A stretch of 64,000 bases of DNA. It comes from Cellulosimicrobium protaetiae (lineage in GTDB: Bacteria; Actinomycetota; Actinomycetes; Actinomycetales; Cellulomonadaceae). The notes under the pieces are model-generated. The model made no database searches and was not told the DNA's origin. It worked only from the letters and a program-made list of their open reading frames with translations. The position numbers and the translations under genes were made by a program. Below, piece after piece: positions 9,182-17,918 of this stretch (position 1 is the stretch's first letter; each line of letters starts with the position of its first letter). Location: assembly GCF_009708005.2 (NCBI RefSeq), contig NZ_CP052757.1:496001-560000 (forward strand), given 5' to 3'.

Positions 9182-11053
9182 TCAGGAGACGAGGATCTCG
9201 TTGATCTCCGCGCGGTACTCGCCCGCCGGGTTCTGCGGGAGCTCCGTGAACCACAGGACGATCGACTCGGCCTCCACCGGCTGGTCGAACGTGAACTCCA
9301 CGCCCGGGGCGAGCGGTCCGGACGCGAGCACCTCACCATCGGTCGGCGTGCTCGGGCTCGTGGCCCGGATCTCGACGTTGCCGCCGGTGACGGCCGTGTC
9401 GAGCACGATCGAGGAGACCGGTGCCTTCTGCTCGAGCGTGACCGCGAAGCCGATCCCGGACCGCAGACCGGCGAAGTCGGCCGCGTTGTACCGCCGCGAG
9501 ATCCAGGTCGTGTCCGGCTGCTGGTCGTAGGCGAGCCCGACGAGCTCGGGGTGCTCCCCGGCGTTGTTGCCGGCGGCGTCCCCCTCGGGGTCGAGTGCGG
9601 CGCCCGACGCGATGACGGGGCGGACGTCGGCCGGTGGGGCCTCCTCCTCGCCGCCGTCCGCGTCGCCGCTGCCGTCGCCCTCGCTCGGCGCGGTCGAGCC
9701 GTCGCTCGTGGTCTGCTCGCCCGCCTGGAGCGCGGGGCCGAAGCCGTCGAACGCGGTGTTCACGGCCCAGACGACGCCCCAGACCACGAGGCCGAGCACC
9801 AGCACGAGGACGATGGGGGTGGCGTTGAAGCGGCGAGGTCCGCGGCGGGGCGCGGGCTCGCTCCAGCCCTGGGGGGTCTCCGCCGTCGTCGGGGGGCCGG
9901 GCGGGGGAGCGGCGGTCGCGTACTGGGCGGTCGCGCCGGCGTCGTAGGCCGCAGGGGGCGGAGGGACCGCGTACGCGCCGGTCGCCGGACCGGCGGTCGG
10001 GGGGACGACGGCCGTGGCCCCGGAGGCGGGGTCCATGGCGTAGGCCGCGCCGGGACCGGCCGAGCCGGGCACCGCTCCGACGCGGTGGATGCGGCCCGTC
10101 GTCGGACGCCGCACCGGGGGTGCGGGCGGGGGCGTCCCGGGGGGCGCGCTCGTCGACCCGTCGAACGCCGAGCGCACGGACTGGCGGCTCACCCCGGCCG
10201 TCGCGGGCTGGACGAACGTGGGCAGCGCCGCGACGACGGAGACCTCGCCCCACGGCTCGACGGCGCTCACGACGTCGGCCGGGGAGCGTGGCCCGTCCGC
10301 GGCGTCCGCGGCGTCGGTCCACTCCTGCGCCGTGCCCTGGGCGCCGGTGAAGGTCTGCGCGCAGAGCGTGTCGAGCTCGGCGGGGACGTCGGGCCGGACC
10401 GCTGACAGGGGCTGGACGGTGTCGCCCGCGCGCTGCGCGGGGAGGGGGTGGATCGCGTCGCTCGCGATCCAGGGGACGTCCAGGGACGGCCCCGCCCACC
10501 GTGCGGTCATGGCGTAGTAGAGGAGGGCGACGAGACCGACGGCGTCGGCGCGCGAGGTCCGGTCGGCGTCGTGCTGGTCGTGGCCCGCGACCCCGGCGTC
10601 GAGGCCGAGGCCGGTGACGAGCACGCGGCTGCCGTCGACCCGGACGGCGTCGGGGCGCAGCGCGAGGTGGTGGACCCCGCGCCGTCGGGCGACCTCGAGC
10701 GCGGCCGCGGCCTCGCCGACGATGGCGCGCGCCTGCTGGGGGTCGACGATCCCGCCGGCGACGACCTCGCTCAGCGTGACGCCCGTGTACCGCTCCGTCA
10801 CGACGTACGCGACGCCGTCCTCGGCCCCGACGTCGAGGACGCGCGTGAGGCGGGGGTCGACGACGAGCGCGGCGCGGCGGGCGGAGTCGAGCGCCTCGGC
10901 GACGTGCTCACCGGAGACGACCGAAATCCTTACCGGTCGGTCGAGGATCTGGTCGTGCGCCGACCATGCGGTGACGTCCGACAGGTCGGACGGGAGCTGC
11001 TCGTCAAGCCGGTAGCGCGCGACGAGCAGCGTTCCTGGGGCCACGCCGTTCAC
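9182..11053 (-). CDS. Membrane pseudokinase with C-terminal discoidin-like domain, partner of MurJ
   Basis: A 623-residue protein in three parts. Residues about 10-280 resemble a Ser/Thr protein kinase fold but lack catalytic motifs: the HRD-Lys-Asn loop is replaced by [12 protein letters not shown] and no DFG is present, so it is a pseudokinase. A Pro/Ala-rich linker leads to one membrane segment ([19 protein letters not shown]). The extracytoplasmic end (from about [17 protein letters not shown]) resembles an F5/8 or NedA-like carbohydrate-binding fold. In Mycobacterium the same kinase-like and NedA-like parts are fused to MviN. Here they form a separate gene 97 bases after murJ. GTG at 11053 has GGAGGAGGT upstream. 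The role in regulating lipid II flipping is inferred from that homology. Confidence 0.85.
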   Translation of the reverse strand: MNGVAPGTLLVARYRLDEQLPSDLSDVTAWSAHDQILDRPVRISVVSGEHVAEALDSARRAALVVDPRLTRVLDVGAEDGVAYVVTERYTGVTLSEVVAGGIVDPQQARAIVGEAAAALEVARRRGVHHLALRPDAVRVDGSRVLVTGLGLDAGVAGHDQHDADRTSRADAVGLVALLYYAMTARWAGPSLDVPWIASDAIHPLPAQRAGDTVQPLSAVRPDVPAELDTLCAQTFTGAQGTAQEWTDAADAADGPRSPADVVSAVEPWGEVSVVAALPTFVQPATAGVSRQSVRSAFDGSTSAPPGTPPPAPPVRRPTTGRIHRVGAVPGSAGPGAAYAMDPASGATAVVPPTAGPATGAYAVPPPPAAYDAGATAQYATAAPPPGPPTTAETPQGWSEPAPRRGPRRFNATPIVLVLVLGLVVWGVVWAVNTAFDGFGPALQAGEQTTSDGSTAPSEGDGSGDADGGEEEAPPADVRPVIASGAALDPEGDAAGNNAGEHPELVGLAYDQQPDTTWISRRYNAADFAGLRSGIGFAVTLEQKAPVSSIVLDTAVTGGNVEIRATSPSTPTDGEVLASGPLAPGVEFTFDQPVEAESIVLWFTELPQNPAGEYRAEINEILVS

Positions 11054-11150
11054 CGGACCTCCTCCGTGGGACTCGTGGTCGACACACCATGGTACGCGGG
11101 CACCGAATGCCCCGATTTCACCCGATCCCTGGGAGCGCCGCCCGGTGCGC

Positions 11151-13070
11151 TCATCGCCGGACGAGCCGGCGCACGCGGCTCACGAGCGGGCCTGCGAGCT
11201 GGTCGAGCTCGCGCACCCGCATGAGCTTCAGACCGCCCGCGTAGACGAGGGTCATCACGGTGCCGGCGAGCGTCACGACGACGACTGCCTGCCACCACGA
11301 GAGCCCGTAGATCCCGTCGGGCGGGTCGCCCGTGACGAGGACGAAGGCGCGCAGCACGCCCCACCCCGCGACGGCGCTCACGGCGGCCGCGAGGACGGCC
11401 TTCACGTGCATCCGCAGGATCCGGGCGCCGTCGAGCCCGTGGAGCGTCCTGCGCAGGCCGACGGTGCGCAGCGCGACCGCCACGAGGTTGGACAGGCTCA
11501 TCGCGAGGCCGATCCCCACCACCCAGAGCGCGGGGTCGAGCACCGTGGTCGCGAGCCAGGAGACACCGACCAGGACGAGCGTGCCCGGGACCTGGATCCA
11601 GAAGACCGTCCGACCGTCCTCGAACGCGTAGTAGACCCACTTCATGAGGACCATGCCCCCGAGGGGCACGAGTCCTAGCGCCATCGCGCGCAGCACGTCC
11701 GCGACGGCGGCCCCCGACGCGGGGTCCACGGACGGGACGAGGAGCTTCGTGACGGGGAGCGCGAGCACGACGAGCACGGCGGTGGCGAACACCGTGAACA
11801 CGCCGACGGTGCGCACGCCGCGCGAGAGGTCGTGCCGCACGCGCGCGAGGTCCCCCGCGTGGGCGGCGGCGCTCATGCCCGTGAAGAGCGCCGTCGCGAT
11901 CGACACCGTGACGAGCGAGTGCGGCAGCAGGTAGATCATGAGGGCCTGCGTGTACGCCGCGTTGCCGGCCACGGCGAGGGCGCCGGAGAACGCGTCGGGC
12001 GCTCCGGTGACGAGGCCTGTGACGGCTCCGAGCGACCCGGGGTCGTCGCGGTAGGGCCCGAAGGTCTGGGCGAGGGCGGCGCGGGGTGCCTCGCTCGCGA
12101 AACGGGTCGTGAAGAGCACGCCCACCTGCTCGAGGAGGACCGCCGCGAACGTCCACAGCGCCACCTGGCCCGCGGACCGCAGCCCGATCCCGTGCAGGCC
12201 GAACCGCAGGTGCCAGCGGAAGCCCGCGCGCCACAGCGGGACCACGAGGATGAGCGCCTGCGCCGCGACCCCGAGCGTCGCGGTGCCCGCGAGCAGCGCG
12301 ATCTTGGGCCCGTCCCACTGCGTGAGGTCGTCGACGTTCCCCGACACCGCGGGGCCGTAGATCGCGATGAAGGCCGCGAACCCCGCGATGGACACCACGT
12401 TGTTGAGCACCGGCGCCCACATGAACGGCCCGAACTGGCCGCGCGCGTTGAGCACCTGCCCGAGCAGCGTGTACAGCCCGTAGAAGAAGAGCTGTGGCGT
12501 GCACCAGAAGGCGAACGCGACGGCGAGGGAGGTCTGCGGTGCGGTCCACCCCGGCCCGGTGTACAGCGCGACGAGGATGCTCGACCCGGCCGTGAGCAGC
12601 GCCGACAGCGCGAGCAGGATGACGCCCGACAGGGTGAGCAGCTTGTCGAGCCGCTCCTGCGTGTTGCGCGCGCGGTAGGCGCGGACGATCTGCGGCACGA
12701 GCACCGCGTTGAGGACGCCGCCCGCGAGGATCGCGAACAGGACGTTGGGAATCTTGTTCGCGACGTCGAACGCGTCGGCGACGAGGCCCGTCGTCCCGAT
12801 GGCCGCGACGAGGAGGACGTTGCGGACGAGCCCGAGCCCGCGCGAGACGAACGTGCCCGACGCCATGAGCGCCGACGAGCGGCCCAGCCCGCCCGAGCGG
12901 GCCGCGGGCGGCTCCGTGGTCCCGGCCTCCGCCGCCTCGTCCGGGGTGCCCGTCGCCGCGGGGTCGCCCGGGAGGGCGCCCTCGGACGGTACGACGTCGC
13001 GCGTCGTCCCGGGACGGGGGCCCCGACCTGCACCGGTGCGCCGGACGTGCCGCGGCTGGTCCGGGCTCAC
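11151..13070 (-). CDS. murJ: Lipid II flippase MurJ (MviN)
   Basis: A 639-residue polytopic membrane protein of the MOP superfamily that flips the peptidoglycan precursor lipid II across the membrane. After about 60 hydrophilic residues come the family hallmarks ASGTFVSRGLGLVRNVLL, ANKIPNVLFAILAGGVLNAVLVPQIVRAY and WAPVLNNVV, with about 14 hydrophobic segments. It lacks the C-terminal kinase-like half of mycobacterial MviN, which is encoded by the next gene. Its GTG start overlaps the stop of the DUF6049 gene by 4 bases (GTGA), so translation is coupled. The order pcnA-NUDIX-DUF6049-murJ matches Rv3907c-Rv3910. Confidence 0.95.
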   Translation of the reverse strand: MSPDQPRHVRRTGAGRGPRPGTTRDVVPSEGALPGDPAATGTPDEAAEAGTTEPPAARSGGLGRSSALMASGTFVSRGLGLVRNVLLVAAIGTTGLVADAFDVANKIPNVLFAILAGGVLNAVLVPQIVRAYRARNTQERLDKLLTLSGVILLALSALLTAGSSILVALYTGPGWTAPQTSLAVAFAFWCTPQLFFYGLYTLLGQVLNARGQFGPFMWAPVLNNVVSIAGFAAFIAIYGPAVSGNVDDLTQWDGPKIALLAGTATLGVAAQALILVVPLWRAGFRWHLRFGLHGIGLRSAGQVALWTFAAVLLEQVGVLFTTRFASEAPRAALAQTFGPYRDDPGSLGAVTGLVTGAPDAFSGALAVAGNAAYTQALMIYLLPHSLVTVSIATALFTGMSAAAHAGDLARVRHDLSRGVRTVGVFTVFATAVLVVLALPVTKLLVPSVDPASGAAVADVLRAMALGLVPLGGMVLMKWVYYAFEDGRTVFWIQVPGTLVLVGVSWLATTVLDPALWVVGIGLAMSLSNLVAVALRTVGLRRTLHGLDGARILRMHVKAVLAAAVSAVAGWGVLRAFVLVTGDPPDGIYGLSWWQAVVVVTLAGTVMTLVYAGGLKLMRVRELDQLAGPLVSRVRRLVRR

Positions 13071-15397
13071 TCGACACGCTCCTCGTCCCGGGACCGGGAG
13101 GCGTCGGCCGTCGCCGAACCGTCCGGCCCGGGCCCCTGCGGCGCGGGCTGGTCGAGCGTGGCGCCCGCCACGCGACGGGGCGACCGGCCGCGACGCACGG
13201 TGCGCCAGATCCCGGCGAGGAGCGCGATCCCGAGGAGCACGGCGACGACGACCGTGCCGACCGACTCCCAGTCCGCGCGGACGCGCACGACGAACTCCTC
13301 GGGCTCGGCCACCCGGACCTGCGGCTGCGCCGCGCTGACGAGCTCGACCTCGACGGTCACGTTGCCGCTCCCGAAGCCCTCGACCGGGACGGCGACGCTC
13401 GTCTCGGTGGGTACGAGGTCACCGTCCGCGTCCCGGGTCGCCGCCGGGATCGTCACCGTCCTGCGCTCGGGGGCCCGCAGCCGCGGGTCGTCGGGGCGCA
13501 GCACGACCTGCACGGTCGCGTCCTGCTCGAGGGTGCTGCGGACGCGCACCGGGAGGTCCTCCTCCTCGGCGATGAAGAGGAACGGGGCGCGCGTCTCGAC
13601 GGAGAGGCTTCCCCGGACGTTCGCGGACCGCTGCTCGGCGGCCTGCACCGCGAGCACGCGCGACGGCTCGGACGCCCGGAACGCGACCGCCGTCGGGGTC
13701 ACGAAGGCCGGCTCGAGGGGACGCGTGATCGTCGCGGGATCTGCGGCGACGGTCGCGAACGCGGCGAGGTCCGTGCGGGACCGGTCGAGGCTCCGGAGCT
13801 GGGTCGCGGAGATCTCGCCCGCACCGGGAGCGTCGTCCGGCAGGGGGGTGCGGTCGACGGCGGGCGGCGCGACCGCCAGCAGGTCCTCCACCGGGGCGAG
13901 GTCGACCCAGGCGGCCGCACGCAGCGCGTCGAGGCGGGCGGTGAACCGCGCGGGGTCCGGCCCCCAGGTCCGGGGCAGCGCGACGAGCACGTGACGCTGC
14001 TCGGCGGGCCGTTCGCGGGCGATCACGGCGGTCTCGGCGAGGAGCCGCTGCGTCGCGGTCACGCCCGACCCGTCGCCGGCCGAGAGCAGCGCGGTGAGCA
14101 CCGGGTCGGCCACGAGCGCCGTGACGGGGCCGGCGGTCGTCGTGACCTGGGCGACGCCGGACGGCGTGTACGTCAGCGAACCGTCGGGGACGAGCCCGCC
14201 CGGTCCGACGATCGTCGCGGTCGCGCCGGACGCCGCCGCGAGCGTCGTCGTGGAGAGGTCGGGGACGGCGTCGGCCGGCCACGCGAGATCGGTGCGCCAC
14301 CCCGCGGTCAGCGCGGACGCCGACGTCTCGTCCACCGTCCCGGCGCCGGACCCGGCGGAGTCCTGGTCGTCTGCGGTGCCCTGAACGCCCGCAGCGTCCT
14401 GCCCGTCCGTGTCCTCGGGCGCCGTGCTCCCGGAAGGTGCGCCCCCGGAGGTCGAACCGCCGGTGACGGCCTCGTCCGACGTCCCGGGGCCGGACGGGAG
14501 CGGCGTCCCCGCGGGCAGCGCGAGGCCCGCGTGCGCGAAGGCCGCGACGTCCGGGTCGTAGGCGTGCAGCGCGAAGGTCGACCGACCGGCGGACACCGTC
14601 GCGACCTCCTCGGCCCACGCGTTCACGGCAGGGTCGGCCGCGCCCGCCGCAGCGGCGAGGAGCGCGGGGTCGGCGACCCACCCCACGTCGGTCGTGCCTC
14701 CGGTCGCCGCGAGCACCCGGCCGAGCCGCCCGTCCGCACCGACGGCGGCCGAGAGGGCGTCGTCGTAGGCGACGGGGTCGGGGTCCACGGCAGGGCCTGT
14801 CAGGGCGGCGACGACGCTGAGGCGGACCGGCGTCACCTCGCCCGACGGCGCCCACAGCACGAAGGTGCGCTGCACGGCCTGGCGCGACCCGCCGTCGGAC
14901 ACCGTGACCGAGAGCCCGCGCGGCCCCCAGTCGCTCGACGCGTTGAGGTTGAGCTCCGCGACGGGCACCGTGAACGTGACCTCCGTGCTCGCGCCGGGCG
15001 CGAGGGGCTGCCCGAGGTCCTCGGTCGCGACGCGGACGCCGACGCGTCCGTCGAGCGGCGTCGTGGCCCAGCTCTCGAGGGCGGAGCGCGTGCTCAGCGC
15101 GCGACCGTCGATCCCCAGGGCGACGGACGGCGACTCGAGCGTCCCCGCCGTCCCGTTCGTCACGCGGGCCGAGACCGAGAGGGTGTCGCCGGGGCCCAGT
15201 GCCTCCGGCCCGAGGGAGGTCACCTCCAGCACGACGGCCTCCTCGGACTCCGCCGTGTCGGCGGCGGCGGGCCGGGCCGTCGGCACCCCGCCCAGCACGA
15301 GCGCGAACGTCACGGCGAGCAGGAGGGTCAGGACGACGAGGAGCCGGGCCGGCGGCACGGCGCACGGGCGCGCGCCGCTGTGGGGGGAGGGCGTCAT
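13067..15397 (-). CDS. DUF6049 family secreted/membrane-anchored protein
   Basis: A 776-residue protein with an N-terminal signal/anchor (LLVVLTLLLAVTFALVLGGV). A large Ala/Thr/Asp-rich extracytoplasmic region includes an Ig-like start (GDTLSVSARVTNGTAGTLES) and a Gly/Ser/Asp-rich insert near residues 300-360. A C-terminal membrane segment (VGTVVVAVLLGIALLAGIW) precedes a basic cytoplasmic tail. It corresponds by position and architecture to Rv3909 of Mycobacterium, of unknown function. It is sandwiched between the NUDIX gene (4-base ATGA overlap) and murJ (4-base GTGA overlap), which argues for a role in cell-wall export. No enzymatic motif is visible. Confidence 0.85.
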   Translation of the reverse strand: MTPSPHSGARPCAVPPARLLVVLTLLLAVTFALVLGGVPTARPAAADTAESEEAVVLEVTSLGPEALGPGDTLSVSARVTNGTAGTLESPSVALGIDGRALSTRSALESWATTPLDGRVGVRVATEDLGQPLAPGASTEVTFTVPVAELNLNASSDWGPRGLSVTVSDGGSRQAVQRTFVLWAPSGEVTPVRLSVVAALTGPAVDPDPVAYDDALSAAVGADGRLGRVLAATGGTTDVGWVADPALLAAAAGAADPAVNAWAEEVATVSAGRSTFALHAYDPDVAAFAHAGLALPAGTPLPSGPGTSDEAVTGGSTSGGAPSGSTAPEDTDGQDAAGVQGTADDQDSAGSGAGTVDETSASALTAGWRTDLAWPADAVPDLSTTTLAAASGATATIVGPGGLVPDGSLTYTPSGVAQVTTTAGPVTALVADPVLTALLSAGDGSGVTATQRLLAETAVIARERPAEQRHVLVALPRTWGPDPARFTARLDALRAAAWVDLAPVEDLLAVAPPAVDRTPLPDDAPGAGEISATQLRSLDRSRTDLAAFATVAADPATITRPLEPAFVTPTAVAFRASEPSRVLAVQAAEQRSANVRGSLSVETRAPFLFIAEEEDLPVRVRSTLEQDATVQVVLRPDDPRLRAPERRTVTIPAATRDADGDLVPTETSVAVPVEGFGSGNVTVEVELVSAAQPQVRVAEPEEFVVRVRADWESVGTVVVAVLLGIALLAGIWRTVRRGRSPRRVAGATLDQPAPQGPGPDGSATADASRSRDEERVE

Positions 15398-16113
15398 GAG
15401 TGGTCGGTCGAGCTCCGTGGGGCGGGCGGTTCCGGCCCGCCCCGGCCGTCGTGCGGACGGTCGGGCGGGCGGACGATCGTCCGGGTCACCCTACTCTCGA
15501 CGACACCGTGGAACCGCGCCGGCCGGCCCTCGAGGACGCTCTGCGCGACGGCGGCGATGCGCCGCTCGTTGGGGTAGGCGAGCCGGTCCGTGAGATCGAC
15601 GACGGGGATCCACGCGACGTCCTCCGCCTCGCCGTCGGGGTCGCCCTCGACCGTGAGGTGACCGCCTGTCGCGCGCAGCAGGAAGTGGTGGACGACCTTG
15701 TGCACGCGACGGTCGTCGCCGGTGAACCAGTAGTCGATGACCCCGAGCGGCTCCTGGACCGCACCCCGGATGCCGGTCTCCTCGGCGATCTCGCGGACGG
15801 CTGCCTGCTCCGGGGTCTCCTCGCCCTCGAGGTGGCCCTTGGGCAGGCACCACTCGAGGCGGCCGCCCCGGTTGCGCCGCGCGATGATCGCCGCGGACGG
15901 ACGCCCGTCCGCGACCGTGATGACGAGCCCGCCTGCGGAGACCTCGTCGACCACGGGGAGCGGCGCCGGCGCCGGGGCGGGGCGGGCCCGGGGGTCGATG
16001 CGCAGGGCGTGCCCTCCGGGCGGAGCGGGGACCGGGGCGGGGCGTCCGCGACCGCTGCCACGCCCGCCCGCCGGATCCCTCCGGGGCTCGTCGGCGTGCG
16101 CAGGGGTGGACAT
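15394..16113 (-). CDS. NUDIX hydrolase (MutT4-like)
   Basis: A 239-residue protein whose central domain carries a complete Nudix box (GHLEGEETPEQAAVREIAEE then TG), where REIAEE supplies the Mg-binding glutamates. It is preceded by ARRNRGGRLEWCLPKG. A Pro/Ala-rich N-terminus of about 55 residues and a charged C-terminal tail flank the domain. It corresponds to MutT4 (Rv3908) by gene order. The substrate is unknown; nucleotide diphosphate derivatives are the family norm. It is the first gene of the leftward unit NUDIX-DUF6049-murJ-pseudokinase. The start has no good ribosome site but a TAAAGT hexamer 6 bases upstream, suggesting a leaderless message. Confidence 0.9.
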   Translation of the reverse strand: MSTPAHADEPRRDPAGGRGSGRGRPAPVPAPPGGHALRIDPRARPAPAPAPLPVVDEVSAGGLVITVADGRPSAAIIARRNRGGRLEWCLPKGHLEGEETPEQAAVREIAEETGIRGAVQEPLGVIDYWFTGDDRRVHKVVHHFLLRATGGHLTVEGDPDGEAEDVAWIPVVDLTDRLAYPNERRIAAVAQSVLEGRPARFHGVVESRVTRTIVRPPDRPHDGRGGPEPPAPRSSTDHS

Positions 16114-16119
16114 GTCCCA

Positions 16120-16125
16120 ACTTTA
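16120..16125 (-). promoter_or_regulatory. Possible -10 box of a leaderless transcript
   Basis: On the minus strand TAAAGT (TANNNT consensus) ends 6 bases before the NUDIX ATG. The lack of a Shine-Dalgarno sequence fits leaderless translation, which is common in actinomycetes. Confidence 0.5.
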
Positions 16126-16195
16126 CCGAGTGCGCGTACGCTCCCCGGGGACCGGCTCCCCGGCGCGGGGACGGGATCTGGCAGGCTTGGGTGTC

Positions 16196-17707
16196 GTGCC
16201 CCAGCCTTCGACACCCGAGCCCGCCACCCCGTCGACGCCGCCGTCGCTCGAGCTGCAGCGCCGCGCCCTCGCGGTGCTCACCGAGATGGCGCCCGCGGCG
16301 ATCGAGCTCGGCGAGGCGTTCCGCGCCGCCGGCCACGAGCTCGCGCTCGTCGGAGGCCCGGTCCGCGACGCGTTCCTCGGCCGGGCGAGCAACGACCTCG
16401 ACTTCGCGACGTCGGCGTCCCCCGACGAGACCGAGGCGATCCTCGCGCGCTGGGGCGACGCGCACTGGGACATCGGCAAGGAGTTCGGCACGATCGGCGC
16501 GAAGCGCTTCGGGCGCGGCGCCCCGGGGGACGACCTCGTCGTCGAGGTGACGACGTACCGCACGGACGCCTACGACCCGACGTCCCGCAAGCCCGTCGTG
16601 GCGTTCGGCGACTCGCTCGAGGGCGACCTGTCGCGCCGTGACTTCACGGTCAACGCGATGGCCGTGCGCGTGCCCGACATGACGTTCGTCGACCCGTTCG
16701 ACGGCCTCGGCGACCTCGCGCGCCGCGTGCTGCGCACCCCGATCGCGCCCGAGCGGTCGTTCGACGACGACCCGCTGCGCATGATGCGTGCCGCGCGGTT
16801 CGCGGCCCAGCTCGAGTTCGTCGTCGACGGCGGGACGCTCGCCGCGCTCGTCCTCATGACCGACCGCATCGAGATCGTGTCCGCGGAGCGCGTGCGGGAC
16901 GAGCTCTCGAAGCTGCTCTGCGCGGCGGCACCGCGTCGCGGGCTCGAGGTGCTCGTGGACACGGGCCTCGCGGACCACGTGCTGCCGGAGCTGCCGGCGC
17001 TCAAGCTCGAGATCGACGAGCACCACCGGCACAAGGACGTGTACGAGCACTCGCTCACGGTGCTCGACCAGGCGATCGCGCAGGAGACCGGGCCCGACGG
17101 CGCGGTCCCGGCCCCCGACCTCGTGCTCCGCCTCGCCGCGCTGCTGCACGACGTCGGCAAGCCGCCGACGCGGCGCTTCGAGGACGGGGGAGGCGTGAGC
17201 TTCCACCACCACGAGGTGGTCGGCGCGAAGATGGTCGCCAAGCGTCTCAAGGCGTTGCGGTACGACAAGCAGGTGGTCAAGGACGTCGCGCGCCTGGTCG
17301 AGCTGCACCTGCGGTTCCACGGCTACGGCGACGGCGCCTGGACCGACTCGGCGGTGCGCCGGTACGTGACCGACGCCGGGCCGCTGCTGGAGCGCCTGCA
17401 CCGCCTGACGCGCGCCGACTGCACCACGCGCAACCGGCGCAAGGCCCAGCGCCTGCGCGAGTCGTACGACGACCTCGAGCGCCGGATCGCCGACCTCCAG
17501 GCGAAGGAGGAGCTCGACGCGGTCCGTCCGGACCTCGACGGCCAGCAGATCATGGCGATCCTCGGGATCCGGCCGGGCCCTGTCGTCGGGAAGGCGTACA
17601 AGCACCTGCTCGAGCGCCGTCTCGACCGCGGACCGGTCGACGAGGAGACGGCGCGCTCGGAGCTCCTGGCCTGGTGGTCGGAGCAGCCGGAGTCGTCGGC
17701 CTCCTGA
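16196..17707 (+). CDS. pcnA: CCA tRNA nucleotidyltransferase (HD-containing)
   Basis: A 503-residue class II tRNA nucleotidyltransferase that builds or repairs the CCA end of tRNAs. The head has the nucleotidyltransferase signature GGPVRDAFLGRASNDLDFAT with the metal-binding Asp pair, the RRDFTVNAMAV motif, and the ERSFDDDPLRMMRAARFAAQ motif. An HD domain (LLHDVGKPPTRRF with a preceding HHRHKDVYEHSL) occupies the middle. I chose GTG at 196 bases into the 16-kb block (16196) because conservation begins soon after. An in-frame ATG at 16112 overlaps the divergent NUDIX start and is less likely. It corresponds to Rv3907c. Confidence 0.95.
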   Translation: MPQPSTPEPATPSTPPSLELQRRALAVLTEMAPAAIELGEAFRAAGHELALVGGPVRDAFLGRASNDLDFATSASPDETEAILARWGDAHWDIGKEFGTIGAKRFGRGAPGDDLVVEVTTYRTDAYDPTSRKPVVAFGDSLEGDLSRRDFTVNAMAVRVPDMTFVDPFDGLGDLARRVLRTPIAPERSFDDDPLRMMRAARFAAQLEFVVDGGTLAALVLMTDRIEIVSAERVRDELSKLLCAAAPRRGLEVLVDTGLADHVLPELPALKLEIDEHHRHKDVYEHSLTVLDQAIAQETGPDGAVPAPDLVLRLAALLHDVGKPPTRRFEDGGGVSFHHHEVVGAKMVAKRLKALRYDKQVVKDVARLVELHLRFHGYGDGAWTDSAVRRYVTDAGPLLERLHRLTRADCTTRNRRKAQRLRESYDDLERRIADLQAKEELDAVRPDLDGQQIMAILGIRPGPVVGKAYKHLLERRLDRGPVDEETARSELLAWWSEQPESSAS

Positions 17708-17779
17708 GCGGGATGCGCCCGGTGTCGGTCCGGTCGAGACCTCCGGGGTGGTCGTGCCGAGGCACGGCCCCCGCCCGCC

Positions 17780-17795
17780 GAGGTAGAACCATGGC
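17780..17795 (+). repeat. Single copy of the CGAGGTAGAACCATGG element
   Basis: CGAGGTAGAACCATGG here closely matches the units of the 21-bp tandem repeat at 63647-63709. Both lie just downstream of a rightward gene (pcnA here, the aldolase there), hinting at a dispersed extragenic element. Confidence 0.6.
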
Positions 17796-17825
17796 TCCCC
17801 GACGTGATGCGCTCGTCCGCCGCGA

Positions 17826-17870
17826 ACGACATGGGTGCCGCTGTCGCGTGGACAGCGGCACCCATGTCGT
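17826..17870. terminator. Perfect 20-bp hairpin between convergent genes
   Basis: Arms at 17826-17845 and 17851-17870 are perfectly complementary over 20 bp with a 5-base loop (GCGTG). It lies between pcnA and the leftward MFS gene and probably terminates transcription from both sides. Confidence 0.85.
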
Positions 17871-17877
17871 CCTCGAC

Positions 17878-17914
17878 GGCGCGGGAGGTCGTGCTCGGCT
17901 CGACCTCCCGCGCC
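17878..17914. terminator. Second 14-bp hairpin between convergent genes
   Basis: GGCGCGGGAGGTCG at 17878-17891 pairs with CGACCTCCCGCGCC at 17901-17914 around a 9-base loop, 4 bases before the MFS stop codon. Confidence 0.85.
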
Positions 17915-17918
17915 CGAG

